Part shown: positions 44,601-52,972 of the stretch, one piece after another
Layout: every line of letters starts with the position of its first letter
Position numbering within the stretch: the first letter of the stretch is position 1
Assembly: GCF_042956465.1 (NCBI RefSeq)
Contig: NZ_JBIBGL010000006.1
Location: 434,001 to 498,000, forward strand
DNA length: 64,000 nt
Source: Embleya sp042956465
GTDB taxonomy: Bacteria > Actinomycetota > Actinomycetes > Streptomycetales > Streptomycetaceae
Direction: 5' to 3'
Position numbers and translations under genes: made by a program
Notes under the pieces: model-generated
The model's database searches: none
Seen by the model: only the letters and a program-made list of their open reading frames with translations
Told to the model about the DNA's origin: nothing

Positions 44601-44948
44601 GCTCCACTCGCTCGCGTACGGCGCGCGATACAGCACCTTGTCCCGGCGGGCCGAGCCGGTGGTGAGCTGGAGCGTCGCCGAGCCCTTGGGACACAACCGA
44701 CCCCGGCTCACCGGCGAATCCGGGTCGCCCTCGATCTGGACGACGCGTTCGTCCTTGACGTAGACCTGCTGCCCGCAGCCCACCGCGCAGTATGGGCACA
44801 CCGACGGAACCACCCGATCGGCGTCGGCGATCCGCGGCCGCAGGTCGGCAGTCTCGGCCGAACGCGCCGCGGCGCCGCGTCCGAGCCGGTCGGCGCCGGT
44901 GAGCTGGCGTCGGACGGGCCACTCGCGCCACCACCTACGTGGGTCCAC
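41688..44948 (-). CDS. fdhA: Formate dehydrogenase catalytic subunit, Cys-type molybdopterin enzyme
   Basis: A 1086-residue molybdopterin oxidoreductase close to FdnG/FdoG. The N-terminal 4Fe-4S ligands are CPYCAVGC (51-58) and GRLCPKG (Cys86). NQARVCHSSTVAG places Cys189 where E. coli FdnG has selenocysteine, so it is the cysteine form. Further typical segments are GWTQHSVGAQYIRT and TSCGCWIYCG. The GTG at 44948 is chosen: AGGGAG lies five bases upstream and the protein then begins MDPRRWWREWPVRRQLTG, like other actinomycete homologues. No twin-arginine signal is seen, so the catalytic site should face the cytoplasm. It first transcribes fdhA, then the Fe-S and NrfD subunits; no fdhD is nearby. 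Confidence 0.92.
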   Translation of the reverse strand: MDPRRWWREWPVRRQLTGADRLGRGAAARSAETADLRPRIADADRVVPSVCPYCAVGCGQQVYVKDERVVQIEGDPDSPVSRGRLCPKGSATLQLTTGSARRDKVLYRAPYASEWSELDLDTAMRMVADRVVRTRRDTWQWEQDGKRVARTLGIASLGGATLDNEENYLIKKLFTGLGVVQVENQARVCHSSTVAGLGTTFGRGGATMFMQDLQHSDCIVIQGSNYAEAHPVGFQWVMEAKKRGATVIHIDPRFTRTSALADLHVPIRAGSDIAFLGGVINHVLTEGKDFREFVLAYTNAAKLVGEDFRDTEDLAGVFSGLDVENRTYDQSSWAYEGGPVEPAVGDRDTRHDDRTGEHRRKVSEAGRSETHGSGGAPTHTNVPRDATLSHPRCVYQVLKRHFARYTPEFVQETCGVPAETFLRVCRALTENSGRERTSAFVYAVGWTQHSVGAQYIRTASILQLLLGNVGRPGGGIQALRGHASIQGSSDIPTLFDLLPGYLPMPHAHVDEDLDSYIETMVAEKGYWADMRKYTVSLLKAYFGDAATAENDFCFGHVPRLTGSHSTYDTVLAQLDGVCKGFFLMGENPAVGSANARMQRMGMAELDWLVVRDFSLIESATWWRDGPEIETGEMRTEEIGTEVFFFPAASHTEKSGSFTNTNRWLQWHHQAVEPSGDARSDLWFVYHLGRLIRARLADSTDPMDRAVLDLTWDYPTEGRYDDPAAEAILAEINGFGPDGEHLSAYTELADDGSTSCGCWIYCGVYADGVNQAARRKPHTEQDWLAAEWAWAWPANRRILYNRASADPDGRPWSERKALLRWDEQAGRWTGPDVPDFPPDKSPHYRPPEGARGAEALAGDDPFIMQADGKGWLYAPAGLVDGPLPTHYEPQDSPFVNPLHPEHSRNPVRQVFARRHNRSHPSGDEPGSEVFPFVVTTHRLTEHFTAGGMSRWVPYLAELQPEFFCEVSPELAAERGLEHMGWATIVTARTAIEARVMVTRRMRPLTVRGRTLHQIGLPFHWGPNGMSRGDAANELASITLDPNVHIQEVKAMSADIRPGRRPRGPELLRFVAGYRRRAGITERTGTEV

Positions 44949-45109
44949 ATCAGCTCCCTGCCGGTCTTGGTCCACGACCCGAGACGACTACCCGGGGCGG
45001 CGGGGGCCATTCCTGGCATATGGCCCAAGCGGCGGTAGCACCGACCGTCCGCGTCACGAACCGGTCACCGGCCCGCTCCCGGCGTGGGGGCATCTGGTAG
45101 ACGTGTGTC

Positions 45110-45421
45110 ATGACCACCGCCGGCACAAGACTCGAACGGCGCATCCGACGCGACTTCCCCGAACCGGGCTCCGCGCCGGAAGTGTTGCGCATTCTCGACG
45201 CCCTTCCGGATGCTGCGGGGCATGACCGGGAGGCATTGCGCAGCGAACGCGTCCGAGCCGCGATCGTCCTGCTTGCCGAGGGCGACATCGGCAGGTTCCG
45301 CCGAGCCGTCGAACTCGCCGAGGTGGACTGGCGCGACCTGCTGCTCGACGCGGAACTCGCCGATGCGGATTGGCTCGACCGTCTCGACGCCGAACTCGGC
45401 CCGGAGGAACCCGGCGCGTGA
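45110..45421 (+). CDS. Small hypothetical acidic protein
   Basis: A 103-residue soluble protein (MTTAGTRLERRIRRDFPEPG...) with three or four predicted helices and an acidic C-terminal half (VELAEVDWRDLLLDAELADA). I know of similar small proteins in streptomycetes but no function. It is divergent from the fdhA operon. Codon bias is good, so it is likely real. Confidence 0.7.
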   Translation: MTTAGTRLERRIRRDFPEPGSAPEVLRILDALPDAAGHDREALRSERVRAAIVLLAEGDIGRFRRAVELAEVDWRDLLLDAELADADWLDRLDAELGPEEPGA

Positions 45422-45458
45422 CACCGACGATTGCGACGGAGCGCTCCCTGCCCGGGAT

Positions 45459-45890
45459 TCAGGGCTGGGTCACGCTCGCGTCGTCGGTGATGTGGAGTTG
45501 TGCGTTGTAATCGACTCCGCAGTTCGCGCCGCGTCGGGTTCGTCGTGGTGTGATGGTGAGCCGCGAAACAACCGGCGCGGCGTCGTCGGTACGCACCTGC
45601 ACCGTGGCCTCCACCGCCTCCGCCGTCAACACCGAGTCGGAAACCGTGCCGACCCGCGCGGCGCCCTCCCGGGCGGGCAACAGCGTCACCGACGGCTCGT
45701 CGCACGACGCCGCGCGACAGAGGCGTATGGATACGTCGGTGACTCGATCGGCCAGGCCGGGGGCAATGTCGATCCGCACGGGAGCCGACCAGTGCGCGGC
45801 ACAGACGACCTCGGAGTCCGACGCGGTACACGCCCCCAGGACGGCCACGGCGCCAAGGATGCCTGCGGTCGTCGATAATCCTCTGCGCAC
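45459..45890 (-). CDS. Small putative lipoprotein
   Basis: A 143-residue protein with a lipoprotein signal: MRRGLSTTAGILGAVAVLGAC, lipid-attachment Cys21. The mature domain is beta-rich with four further cysteines (VVCAAHW, RLCRAASC, GANCGVD). No family recognised. It is divergent from the PfkB kinase gene with a very short gap. Confidence 0.75.
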   Translation of the reverse strand: MRRGLSTTAGILGAVAVLGACTASDSEVVCAAHWSAPVRIDIAPGLADRVTDVSIRLCRAASCDEPSVTLLPAREGAARVGTVSDSVLTAEAVEATVQVRTDDAAPVVSRLTITPRRTRRGANCGVDYNAQLHITDDASVTQP

Positions 45891-45935
45891 GGTTCGGATC
45901 CGTTCATGGTGCCGGTCGGGAGTGCTGATGCGGGT

Positions 45936-46868
45936 ATGGGTATAGCGGACGTTCGCTGCGAGGTTCTGGTTGCCGGAGCATATTTCGCCGACCTGATCTT
46001 CCGTGATCTATCCGGCGCGCCCGCCGCGGGGCGTGAGACGTTCGCGGGTGGGTTCGAGATGGTGCCCGGTGGTGCCTTCAACCCGGCGGTGGCGCTGCAC
46101 CGGCTGGGGAACGACGTGGTCTGGGCCACCGATTTCGGCGAGGACGAGTTCAGCCGGTATGTCCTGGCCGGGGCCCGCGCCGCGGGGCTGGACGAGTCCG
46201 GATTCCGGTACCACCAGGGTCCTTTGCGTAGTGTCACGGTCGCGCTCTCGGATGCCACCGACCGGGCCATGGTCAGTTTTCAGGACCCGATGACACCGCG
46301 CCCACTGCACGAACTGGTGCGAGTGTATCGGCCGAAGATCCTGGTACTGCCGGAACTGCGGCACGGCCCGGGAGTCGCGGAGACGCTGCGGGTGGTGCGA
46401 GATTCGGGCACGTCGATCTTCATGGACTGCCAGGACGTCCCGGTGACGCTGGAGACCGCGACCGTGCGCGAAGTCCTTTCCCATGTCGACGTCTTCGCGC
46501 CCAACCTCGACGAGGCACGGCGCCTCACCGGGGCCGCCACGGCGGACGACGCGGCGACGTTGTTGGGCGAACTGGTGGACACGGTCCTGATCAAGCGCGG
46601 CGAACAGGGAGCGTTGGCGCTGCGCGCCGAGGGCCGGTTCGCCGTTCCCGCCGTGCCGGTTCGTGTGGTGGACACCACCGGGTCCGGCGATTGCTTCAAC
46701 GCCGGTTTCGTACACGGCATTCTCGCCGACTGGGAGCTGCCCCGGTGCCTGGCGGCGGCGGTGGCCTGTGGATCGGCGGCCGCCACGTCGCCGGGGTCGG
46801 GCGGGGCCCCGGACGCCGAGCAACTGTCCGCGTGGCTTGCCAAGGTCGGTCCCATATCGTCGAGTTGA
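45936..46868 (+). CDS. PfkB-family carbohydrate kinase
   Basis: A 310-residue ribokinase-like sugar kinase. It shows the substrate-side glycine pair (FEMVPGGAFNPAVALHRLG) and the C-terminal PfkB signature DTTGSGDCFNAGF, in which the Asp is the catalytic base. The substrate is unknown. The ATG at 45936 is preferred, since an upstream ATG at 45906 would leave only 15 bp to the divergent lipoprotein start; neither has a strong ribosome site. It precedes the HAD/GT20 fusion gene by about 200 bp and may supply or recycle its sugar or glycerol substrate. Confidence 0.87.
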   Translation: MGIADVRCEVLVAGAYFADLIFRDLSGAPAAGRETFAGGFEMVPGGAFNPAVALHRLGNDVVWATDFGEDEFSRYVLAGARAAGLDESGFRYHQGPLRSVTVALSDATDRAMVSFQDPMTPRPLHELVRVYRPKILVLPELRHGPGVAETLRVVRDSGTSIFMDCQDVPVTLETATVREVLSHVDVFAPNLDEARRLTGAATADDAATLLGELVDTVLIKRGEQGALALRAEGRFAVPAVPVRVVDTTGSGDCFNAGFVHGILADWELPRCLAAAVACGSAAATSPGSGGAPDAEQLSAWLAKVGPISSS

Positions 46869-47076
46869 GCGGTGCGTGCGAGCGGCGCAGGCCACATCTC
46901 ACCTTTGGTAGTCGCGGCACTCCCCACGGTTTCCCGTACGTGTTAGCGTTCGCTGATCGTCGGTCGACCACGCTCTCCGGCTCATCGGGCGGAGGGCGTT
47001 TTGCGTACGTCGACCAACACCCCCTCGTGGGTGCGGTGTTCGAGGCATGCGAATCCGGTCGGTCGGGGGGTACGCG

Positions 47077-49188
47077 ATGGGGGTCCTGGTCACCGATCTG
47101 GACGGCACGTTGTTGGGTGGCACGGACGCCGAACGCCGTCGGCTGCACGGGATTCTCTCGCGTCATCCGCGGATCACGGTGGTCTTCGCCACCGGTCGCG
47201 GACTGGCCTCGGTGCGCGAGGTGCTCGCCGATCCGCTCGTGCCCAGGCCACGGTGGATCATTGCCGACGTCGGAGCCAGTGTGGCCGACGGCAGGGACCT
47301 GAGCACCGTCATGGATGTGCAGTCCCGGTTACGCGAGGGTTGGCCCGGTGCGGCCCGGGTGCGTGACGCACTCTCCGGATTCCCGGCGCTGAGGTACCAG
47401 GACGGGGTGGCGCAGGACGGACGGTGTTCCTTCCACCTGCGTCCGGGCGACCTGACCGGCGAACTCGTCTCCGCGGTCGCCGCGTTGGGGTGCTCGTGGG
47501 CGTACTCGGCCGATCGGTACTTCGACGTGCTGCCGCCGAGGGCGAGCAAGGGTGCCGCGGTGCGGGCGCTGGCTCGCGCGCAGGGTTGGGCGCTCGCGGA
47601 CGTGCTGGTCGCCGGCGACTCGCTGAACGATCTGTCGATGTTCGGAATCGGCGCGCACGGCGTGGTGGTCGGTGGCGCCGAACCCGCCCTCGGTCGGGCG
47701 GTGGCCGCGGACGAGACGGTGTACCGCACCGAGCAGCACGGCGCGGCGGGGATTGTTGCCGGCTTGCGGAACCTGGGCTGGGTGGCGCCGGAACACGCGT
47801 TGGTCGTGGGCTACCACCGGCCACCACGGGTGTGGACATCGACCGGTTGGCGCGCTCCGACCAGCCCGAACGGAATCCTGCCGACCCTGTGTGCGGTTCT
47901 GGGCGCCGAACGTGGGGACGACCGCGATGTCTCGGCCCTGTGGGTCGCGGGATCGGTGGTCGACGACGACCTGCCCGATCCGGACGTCGGGGAGCACGGT
48001 CTTCGGCCTGCCCTGTCGCTGGAACGCTTCGATTACGCCGCCTGGTCGGCGTACTTCCACCGAGCCTGCAAGGAGATGTTGTGGCCGGCGCTGATGTCGC
48101 AGCCGGAACGCATGTGTTTCGACAGCGCGGCCTGGACCGAGTATCGCACCGTGAACCGCCGCTTCGCCGAACACATCGCGGACCGAGCCGCCGAGCGGGG
48201 GACCATCTGGCTGCACGACTACAACCTGTGGCTCGTGCCGGGACTGCTGCGTGCCGCGCGGCCGGATCTGCGGGTCGGACTGTTTCACCACACGCCCTTC
48301 CCACCGGTGCGGATCTTCGACGCGCTGCCGGTCGCGGCGGAGGTGCGGACGTCCCTGACGGCGCTGGACTGGGCCGGATTCCAGACCGAGGGATTCGCCG
48401 CCAACTTCCGGGCCACCCTGGGCGAGAGCGATGCACCGCCGCGGGTGAGCGTGCATCCGCTGGGCGTCGACCGTGAGGCCATCGACGCGCTGGTCCGCGC
48501 CCGAGGCCCGCGCGCGCGTTCCTTCGCGGGGCGTCTGGTGCTTTCGGTCGAGCGCCTGGACTACGTGAAGGCCCCCGAGCGCAAGGTCGCCGCCGTCGCC
48601 GCCCTCCTCGCAGCCGACCCTGCTCTGCACGGCCGCCTTCGGTTCCGACTCGTCTGCCCGCCGCCCGAATCGGGCATCACCGCCTACGACTCGACCCGGA
48701 TCGCCCTCGAAGACCGCATCGCCGACGTGAACGATCGATTCGGCACCGCGACCTGGCAACCGGTCGAATACCTTCCGCACAACCTCTCCTTCGTCGAGGT
48801 TCTCGACGAGTACCTCGCCGCGGACGTGTTCTGGGTGACCTCGCTCCAGGACGGGATGAACCTCACGGCGAAGGAGTTCGTGGCGGCACAGTCGGCCGCG
48901 GGCGGCTCCGGAGTGCTGGTGCTGTCGCGCTACGCCGGAGCGGCCGAGCAACTCGGCCGCGGCGCGCTGCTGACGGACCCGCGCTCGCCGATCGACCTCG
49001 TGCGGGTACTGCGGCGGGCGTTGCGGATGCCTCGACGCGAACGACGTGCCCGCATGACTCGGCTGTCCACGGCCCTCGGGCACGAGCACCCCCGACACTG
49101 GGCGGCCGGGATCATCGCCGCCATCGAGGGCGGTGCCCCCGACCCGGGCCCACCACCCGTCGCGGCCTCGGCCGCGGGCACCGCCTGA
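47077..49188 (+). CDS. Fused HAD sugar-phosphatase and GT20 synthase (glucosylglycerol- or trehalose-phosphate type)
   Basis: A 703-residue two-domain enzyme. The N-terminal 235 or so residues are a HAD phosphatase of the sucrose-phosphatase type: LVTDLDGTLLGG (motif I), FATGRGL and GDSLNDLSMFG (motif IV). The rest is a GT20 glycosyltransferase: WLHDYNLWLVPGLLRAARPD, FHHTPFPP, LSVERLDYVKAPE and SLQDGMNLTAKEFVAAQ. This order (phosphatase first) is that of bifunctional glucosylglycerol-phosphate synthase/phosphatase; OtsA-OtsB fusions usually have the reverse order. It should make a compatible solute from an NDP-sugar in two steps. The ATG at 47077 has a G-rich site before it; an ATG ten codons earlier is poorer. 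Confidence 0.85.
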   Translation: MGVLVTDLDGTLLGGTDAERRRLHGILSRHPRITVVFATGRGLASVREVLADPLVPRPRWIIADVGASVADGRDLSTVMDVQSRLREGWPGAARVRDALSGFPALRYQDGVAQDGRCSFHLRPGDLTGELVSAVAALGCSWAYSADRYFDVLPPRASKGAAVRALARAQGWALADVLVAGDSLNDLSMFGIGAHGVVVGGAEPALGRAVAADETVYRTEQHGAAGIVAGLRNLGWVAPEHALVVGYHRPPRVWTSTGWRAPTSPNGILPTLCAVLGAERGDDRDVSALWVAGSVVDDDLPDPDVGEHGLRPALSLERFDYAAWSAYFHRACKEMLWPALMSQPERMCFDSAAWTEYRTVNRRFAEHIADRAAERGTIWLHDYNLWLVPGLLRAARPDLRVGLFHHTPFPPVRIFDALPVAAEVRTSLTALDWAGFQTEGFAANFRATLGESDAPPRVSVHPLGVDREAIDALVRARGPRARSFAGRLVLSVERLDYVKAPERKVAAVAALLAADPALHGRLRFRLVCPPPESGITAYDSTRIALEDRIADVNDRFGTATWQPVEYLPHNLSFVEVLDEYLAADVFWVTSLQDGMNLTAKEFVAAQSAAGGSGVLVLSRYAGAAEQLGRGALLTDPRSPIDLVRVLRRALRMPRRERRARMTRLSTALGHEHPRHWAAGIIAAIEGGAPDPGPPPVAASAAGTA

Positions 49189-49241
49189 CGTCCGCCGGCG
49201 CGACCTGCCGGCCGGGCTTGCCACGTCGAACGGAGAACGAC

Positions 49242-49282
49242 CGCGTCCCGTACGGCCGCTGCCGGCGGCCGTACGGGACGCG
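49242..49282. terminator. Strong hairpin after the HAD/GT20 gene
   Basis: A perfect 18-bp stem (49242-49259 with 49265-49282) with a five-base loop. It also abuts the broken end of the minus-strand phosphodiester glycosidase gene. Confidence 0.88.
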
Positions 49283-49310
49283 GAGTGCGCGATGGAGCCG
49301 ACGACCGGGT

Positions 49311-49931
49311 CATGTTGACGCCGGAGAGCAGCACCTCCCGACCGTCGGGCAGGGTGGCCTGGCCTTCGAGGAACACCTGTGCCATCCGGGCGAGTCCGTC
49401 GGTGCCCACGGTCACGGCCTGGTTCCAACCCCGGACCGGGGCGTGGATCAGGCCCTCCTTCCGGGACACGCCGACGCCGAGCGGGGCCTCGGAGGCGTTC
49501 ATGTCGAAGTAGTCGCCGTTGACGGCGGCGACGGCCCCGGCGTTTTGGGCCTGTTCCGACACGGTCTGACGAGTCGTCACCTTGCCGGAGGACAGGTAGT
49601 CGACGCTCAGGCCCTTGGTGTTCAGGTCCGCGACCAGGACCTGCCCGCGAATCCAGCCGGCCCTGCCGATGCGGTCGAAGGAGGTCAGCGTGAGGCCGGG
49701 CGCGACCGGGGTGACCTCGCGCCGGGTGACGACCGACTCGCCGGGACGGTCGAGCACGAGCTCGTGGGTCGGGCCGCCGACCTGCGGCCGCTCGGCGGTC
49801 GAGGGGGCCTCGTCGGCCCGGGCCGCGGGCGCGACCGACATGAGACCGGCCACGAGCAGGGTGGTCGGGGCGAGCGTGGCCATCGCCGGGCGGAGGCGGG
49901 CCGGGCGAGCACCCAGGAGAGGTGGTGACAC
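49311..49931 (-). pseudogene. Truncated phosphodiester glycosidase (NAGPA-type) secreted protein
   Basis: From the GTG at 49931 the protein has a signal peptide (VSPPLLGARPARLRPAMATL, cleavage near AARA/DE) and then the start of a phosphodiester-glycosidase protein (VLVADLNTKGLSVDYLSSGK, AVAAVNGDYFDMNASEAPLG). Similarity stops after EVLLSGVNM at about 49311. The frame then runs antisense through a hairpin into the HAD/GT20 gene. Full-length relatives continue for several hundred residues, so about 207 codons of a larger gene remain. I call it a 3'-truncated remnant; the signal and early domain are intact, so a short secreted product could still be made. Confidence 0.75.
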
Positions 49932-50283
49932 GCGGACTTCAACTCCTCGACGCATGCGAGGCCCCACCCACCGGGGACGGTGGCTCGACCTCACGGGGTG
50001 GCACGGCCGGGTCGCGATCACCCGACCACGAGCACCCAGTCGCGGTCGAGGAACCCGAATGCCACATTCCGGTTAACCGCCTGTCGCCCGAGGGAGAACA
50101 CCACTTGCTACTCCCCAGGAATGCGGCGCATCCCACCGAAGCGCCCGGGGACCGACACGGGACGAGCATCGCCCCCGATCTCCCGCCGCTGCGGGAGGCG
50201 CGCCGCCCGCCCGTCCGCGAAGGTCCGCCGTCGCCCTTCGGCTCTCGCCCGGCGCCTCGAACACCGAGCCGAACTCGTTGCGG

Positions 50284-51162
50284 TCAGCGGGTGAGGAAGG
50301 AGCGCAACGCGCTGATCAGTGCTGCCGGATTGTCCTCCTGCACGATGTGCCCCGCATTCGGTACGACCGCGAGTCGCCCGTCCGGGATGCGCTCGACCAG
50401 CCGTTCGGCGGTGGCCTGGGGGAGCACCCTGCTGCGTTCGCCGCGCACCAGCAGCACCGGAACCGCGGTCAGCCGGGCGGCCAGCCGCTCGATGGCCGCG
50501 AGGATGGCCGGGAAGTCGGGTGGGCGCGGATCGGCCTTCGGCACCCAATCGCCGTCGGGCGCACGGCGAAAGAGTGTGCTCATGCGGTAGGCGACCCCCG
50601 CACGGTCGGCGCGCGGATTCACCCGCATCGCGGCCTCGACCACCGATTCGAGTGCGCTCACGGGGCCGAGTCCGGCCATGAACGCCCGCACGCGCCGGGT
50701 GCTGTCGAAGTCCACGCCGGGTGCCACGTCGACGAGGGCCAGGCGTTCCACCCGGTCCGGCCGCGCATCGGCGACGTGGGCGGCGACCACGCCGCCGAGC
50801 GACATGCCGACCAGACGGATGCGATCGAGGCCCAGGTGGTCGGCCGCGGCGACGACGTCGGCCGCCATCGCGTCGATGCGGTAGTTGTCGGACCAGTCGC
50901 TGTCGCCGTGCCCACGCAGGTCGAGCGCCACCGGCCGGGCGGCGCCGCGCAGGCCGAGGCAGACGAAATCCCACGTGTGCGCGGTCAACCCGCCGCCGTG
51001 CAGCAGGAGCACCGGCGGGCCGGTTCCGCCCCAGTCCAATGCGTGCAACCGGCAGCCGGCACGGGAGAAGCGGATCTCGCGGGGCGGGGTCGGATCGTGG
51101 ATGGTGACGCCCAGGGTCGCCGCCAGTTCGGTCATCGTCGGAATCGTGAAGTGTGGGTGCAC
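50284..51162 (-). CDS. Alpha/beta hydrolase
   Basis: A 292-residue hydrolase with an oxyanion segment VLLLHGGGLTAHTWDF, the DLRGHGDSDWSDNYR segment, the nucleophile GMSLGG, and the C-terminal His in NAGHIVQEDNP. It belongs to the broad esterase/dehalogenase/epoxide hydrolase-like group; the substrate is unknown. The GTG at 51162 has GGGAGG just upstream, and the alternative TTG at 51192 falls inside an operator. It is divergent from a TetR gene with two strong palindromes between them, so it is almost certainly that regulator's target. Confidence 0.84.
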   Translation of the reverse strand: MHPHFTIPTMTELAATLGVTIHDPTPPREIRFSRAGCRLHALDWGGTGPPVLLLHGGGLTAHTWDFVCLGLRGAARPVALDLRGHGDSDWSDNYRIDAMAADVVAAADHLGLDRIRLVGMSLGGVVAAHVADARPDRVERLALVDVAPGVDFDSTRRVRAFMAGLGPVSALESVVEAAMRVNPRADRAGVAYRMSTLFRRAPDGDWVPKADPRPPDFPAILAAIERLAARLTAVPVLLVRGERSRVLPQATAERLVERIPDGRLAVVPNAGHIVQEDNPAALISALRSFLTR

Positions 51163-51171
51163 GGTGCCTCC

Positions 51172-51201
51172 CGCCTTACCTTGAGCAGTCAAGGTAAGGC
51201 G
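51172..51201. promoter_or_regulatory. TetR operator 1
   Basis: A perfect 30-bp inverted repeat: 13-bp arms (core TTACCTTGA / TCAAGGTAA) around the spacer GCAG. It lies just before the hydrolase start. Confidence 0.8.
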
Positions 51202-51203
51202 AG

Positions 51204-51225
51204 CTACCTTGAGTGGTCAAGGTAG
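51204..51225. promoter_or_regulatory. TetR operator 2
   Basis: CTACCTTGA-GTGG-TCAAGGTAG, a perfect 22-bp palindrome with the same core as operator 1, centred 28 bp away and ending three bases before the tetR start. Confidence 0.8.
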
Positions 51226-51228
51226 GCT

Positions 51229-51861
51229 GTGGCGGTGGCCACCCGAGTACGACGCAACCCCGACGACGCCCGGCGGATGATCCTGGAGGCGGCGAGCAGG
51301 TTGCTCGCCGCAGGCGGTCCGGCCGCCGTGCAGGTGCGCGCCGTCGCCGCCGAGGTCGGGGTGTCCGATGCCGCCGTCAACCACCACTTCGGCACGCGCG
51401 ATCGACTATTGGAGTCGCTGCTGCGATTCGGCGGGACGAAACTGAAGGCCGAACTGCACGCCGTGCTGGGTGCGTGGACCGACGGCCCGATCGACCCCGC
51501 CGAGTTGGTGCACGCGCTGGCCGCGCTGTACGCCGACGGCTACGCCGAACTGGCGCTCGCGCTGCATCGGTCCGGTTGGCGGGACACCGGCAGCGGACTG
51601 CTCGACGAGGTGGTGGACCGGCTGCACGCCCAGGCGCTCCGACACTGCGCGGTCACGGGACGAACGCCGCCGGCACGCGAGGCGGTCCAGTTGACGGTGG
51701 CGGGATTGCACCAGGCCGTTGCGACCGATCCGGTACTGGGCAGTGAATTTCGCAGGAGCGTCGGGCTCGACGAGACCGCGCGGGAACGCATGCTCGACTG
51801 GTGGGTCGAGATCCTGCGCACGACCGTTGCCGGACAGGACCCCGACTCGACTCCGCGATGA
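51229..51861 (+). CDS. TetR/AcrR-family regulator of the hydrolase gene
   Basis: A 210-residue TetR-like protein with a standard N-terminal DNA-binding domain (RRMILEAASRLLAAGG, then VRAVAAEVGVSDAAVNHHFG, residues about 15-55). The start is a GTG at 51229 (or 51235) with no room for a normal leader after operator 2, so the message may be leaderless. The twin palindromes between it and the divergent hydrolase are its likely binding sites. The inducer is unknown. Confidence 0.87.
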   Translation: MAVATRVRRNPDDARRMILEAASRLLAAGGPAAVQVRAVAAEVGVSDAAVNHHFGTRDRLLESLLRFGGTKLKAELHAVLGAWTDGPIDPAELVHALAALYADGYAELALALHRSGWRDTGSGLLDEVVDRLHAQALRHCAVTGRTPPAREAVQLTVAGLHQAVATDPVLGSEFRRSVGLDETARERMLDWWVEILRTTVAGQDPDSTPR

Positions 51862-51898
51862 TGTCGCGCCGATGAACCCCCCGCTCTTTGCCGCGCTT

Positions 51899-52972
51899 TC
51901 ACCTGGACACCTCTTCGGTGCGACGTTCGACCGAGTGGGCCGCGTCGAGGTGCGGCAGCCGACGCAGGGCCAGGAACAGGCGCAGTGCGAACAGCCCGAG
52001 GAAGGCCGCCAGGACCGCGGTCAGGAAGATCAGCGAACCCGCGAGGGCGTCGTCGGCATGACGGGCGGTCTCGACGAGCATGCCGATCAGGGCCGCGCAG
52101 ACGATGAGGGCGACGTGGTTGGAGGCCCAGAACACCACGGGCGTCATGCGGCGGGGATCGTGGTCGGCGAGCGCGCCGGAACGCAGGCGGGCGATCAGCC
52201 ATACCGACATCGGCGCGGTGCCGGCCATGGCCGCCCCGACCGGCCAGGGGATCCACCCGGCGAGGGTGAACGCGATCAGTGCGGTGTAGGCGCCGATCTG
52301 ACACAGGCCGATGATCGTGACGGCCCGACGGGGCCCGAGCAGGACCGGGAGGGTGCGTTTGCCGACCCGGGTGTCGGATTCGATGTCGGCGAGATTCATC
52401 ACCATCATGCGGGCCGCCTGAAGGACCGCGGTCGGGGCGAGGATCAGCAGGATCAGCCCGGGCACGGTGCCGCCGAGCAGTGACACCGCCACCAGGGGCC
52501 AGATGCCGTTGAGGCCCACGGCCACGGTCAGTTCGCCCAGGCCCCGATAGTTGAGGCGCAGCGGTGGCGCGGTGTAGAACCAGGCCAGCGCGATGCCGGC
52601 GGCGGCCATCAGGCGAGCGGGGAGCGTGGGCATCGAGACCGCGAGGAACACCGAGCCGGTGAGCAGCACGAAACCGGTGGACAGCGCCACGCTCGGGCGG
52701 ACCAGCCCGTCGACCAGCGCCCTGCTGCCGCCGGTCCAGGGGGTGTGGTAGCGGTTGGCCCGATCCGCGTCGAGATCGAAGTACTCGTTGCAGTAGTGCG
52801 TCATCAGGTGGGTGCCCCAGGCGAAGCCCTGGGCCAGCGCGTACCACCCGAGGTCGATGCGGTGGCCCTCGTGCACGGCCACGGCGCCGCCCAGCGCGAC
52901 GGGCAGCGTGTTGTAGAGCAGGAATCGTAATCGGGCCAGCCGGATGAAGCCGATCAACTCGGTGCGGGTCAC
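51899..52972 (-). CDS. UbiA-family prenyltransferase
   Basis: A 357-residue membrane protein with eight or nine spans. The first Asp-rich motif is NEYFDLDAD (about residues 62-70) and the second DIESDTRVGKRTLP (about 196-209), the Mg-prenyl-diphosphate sites of UbiA enzymes. It transfers a prenyl chain to an aromatic or similar acceptor; menaquinone-type (MenA) or secondary-metabolite roles are both possible. There is no partner gene nearby to decide. It is divergent from the phosphonate genes. Confidence 0.87.
   Translation of the reverse strand: MTRTELIGFIRLARLRFLLYNTLPVALGGAVAVHEGHRIDLGWYALAQGFAWGTHLMTHYCNEYFDLDADRANRYHTPWTGGSRALVDGLVRPSVALSTGFVLLTGSVFLAVSMPTLPARLMAAAGIALAWFYTAPPLRLNYRGLGELTVAVGLNGIWPLVAVSLLGGTVPGLILLILAPTAVLQAARMMVMNLADIESDTRVGKRTLPVLLGPRRAVTIIGLCQIGAYTALIAFTLAGWIPWPVGAAMAGTAPMSVWLIARLRSGALADHDPRRMTPVVFWASNHVALIVCAALIGMLVETARHADDALAGSLIFLTAVLAAFLGLFALRLFLALRRLPHLDAAHSVERRTEEVSR

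Noticed and set aside
41688..44948. Selenocysteine (UGA) in the formate dehydrogenase
   Set aside because: The active-site position is an ordinary Cys codon (Cys189) and the frame is open throughout.
51899..52972. UbiA gene as part of the phosphonate locus
   Set aside because: It is divergent, separated by about 440 bp, and has no functional link to C-P cleavage.
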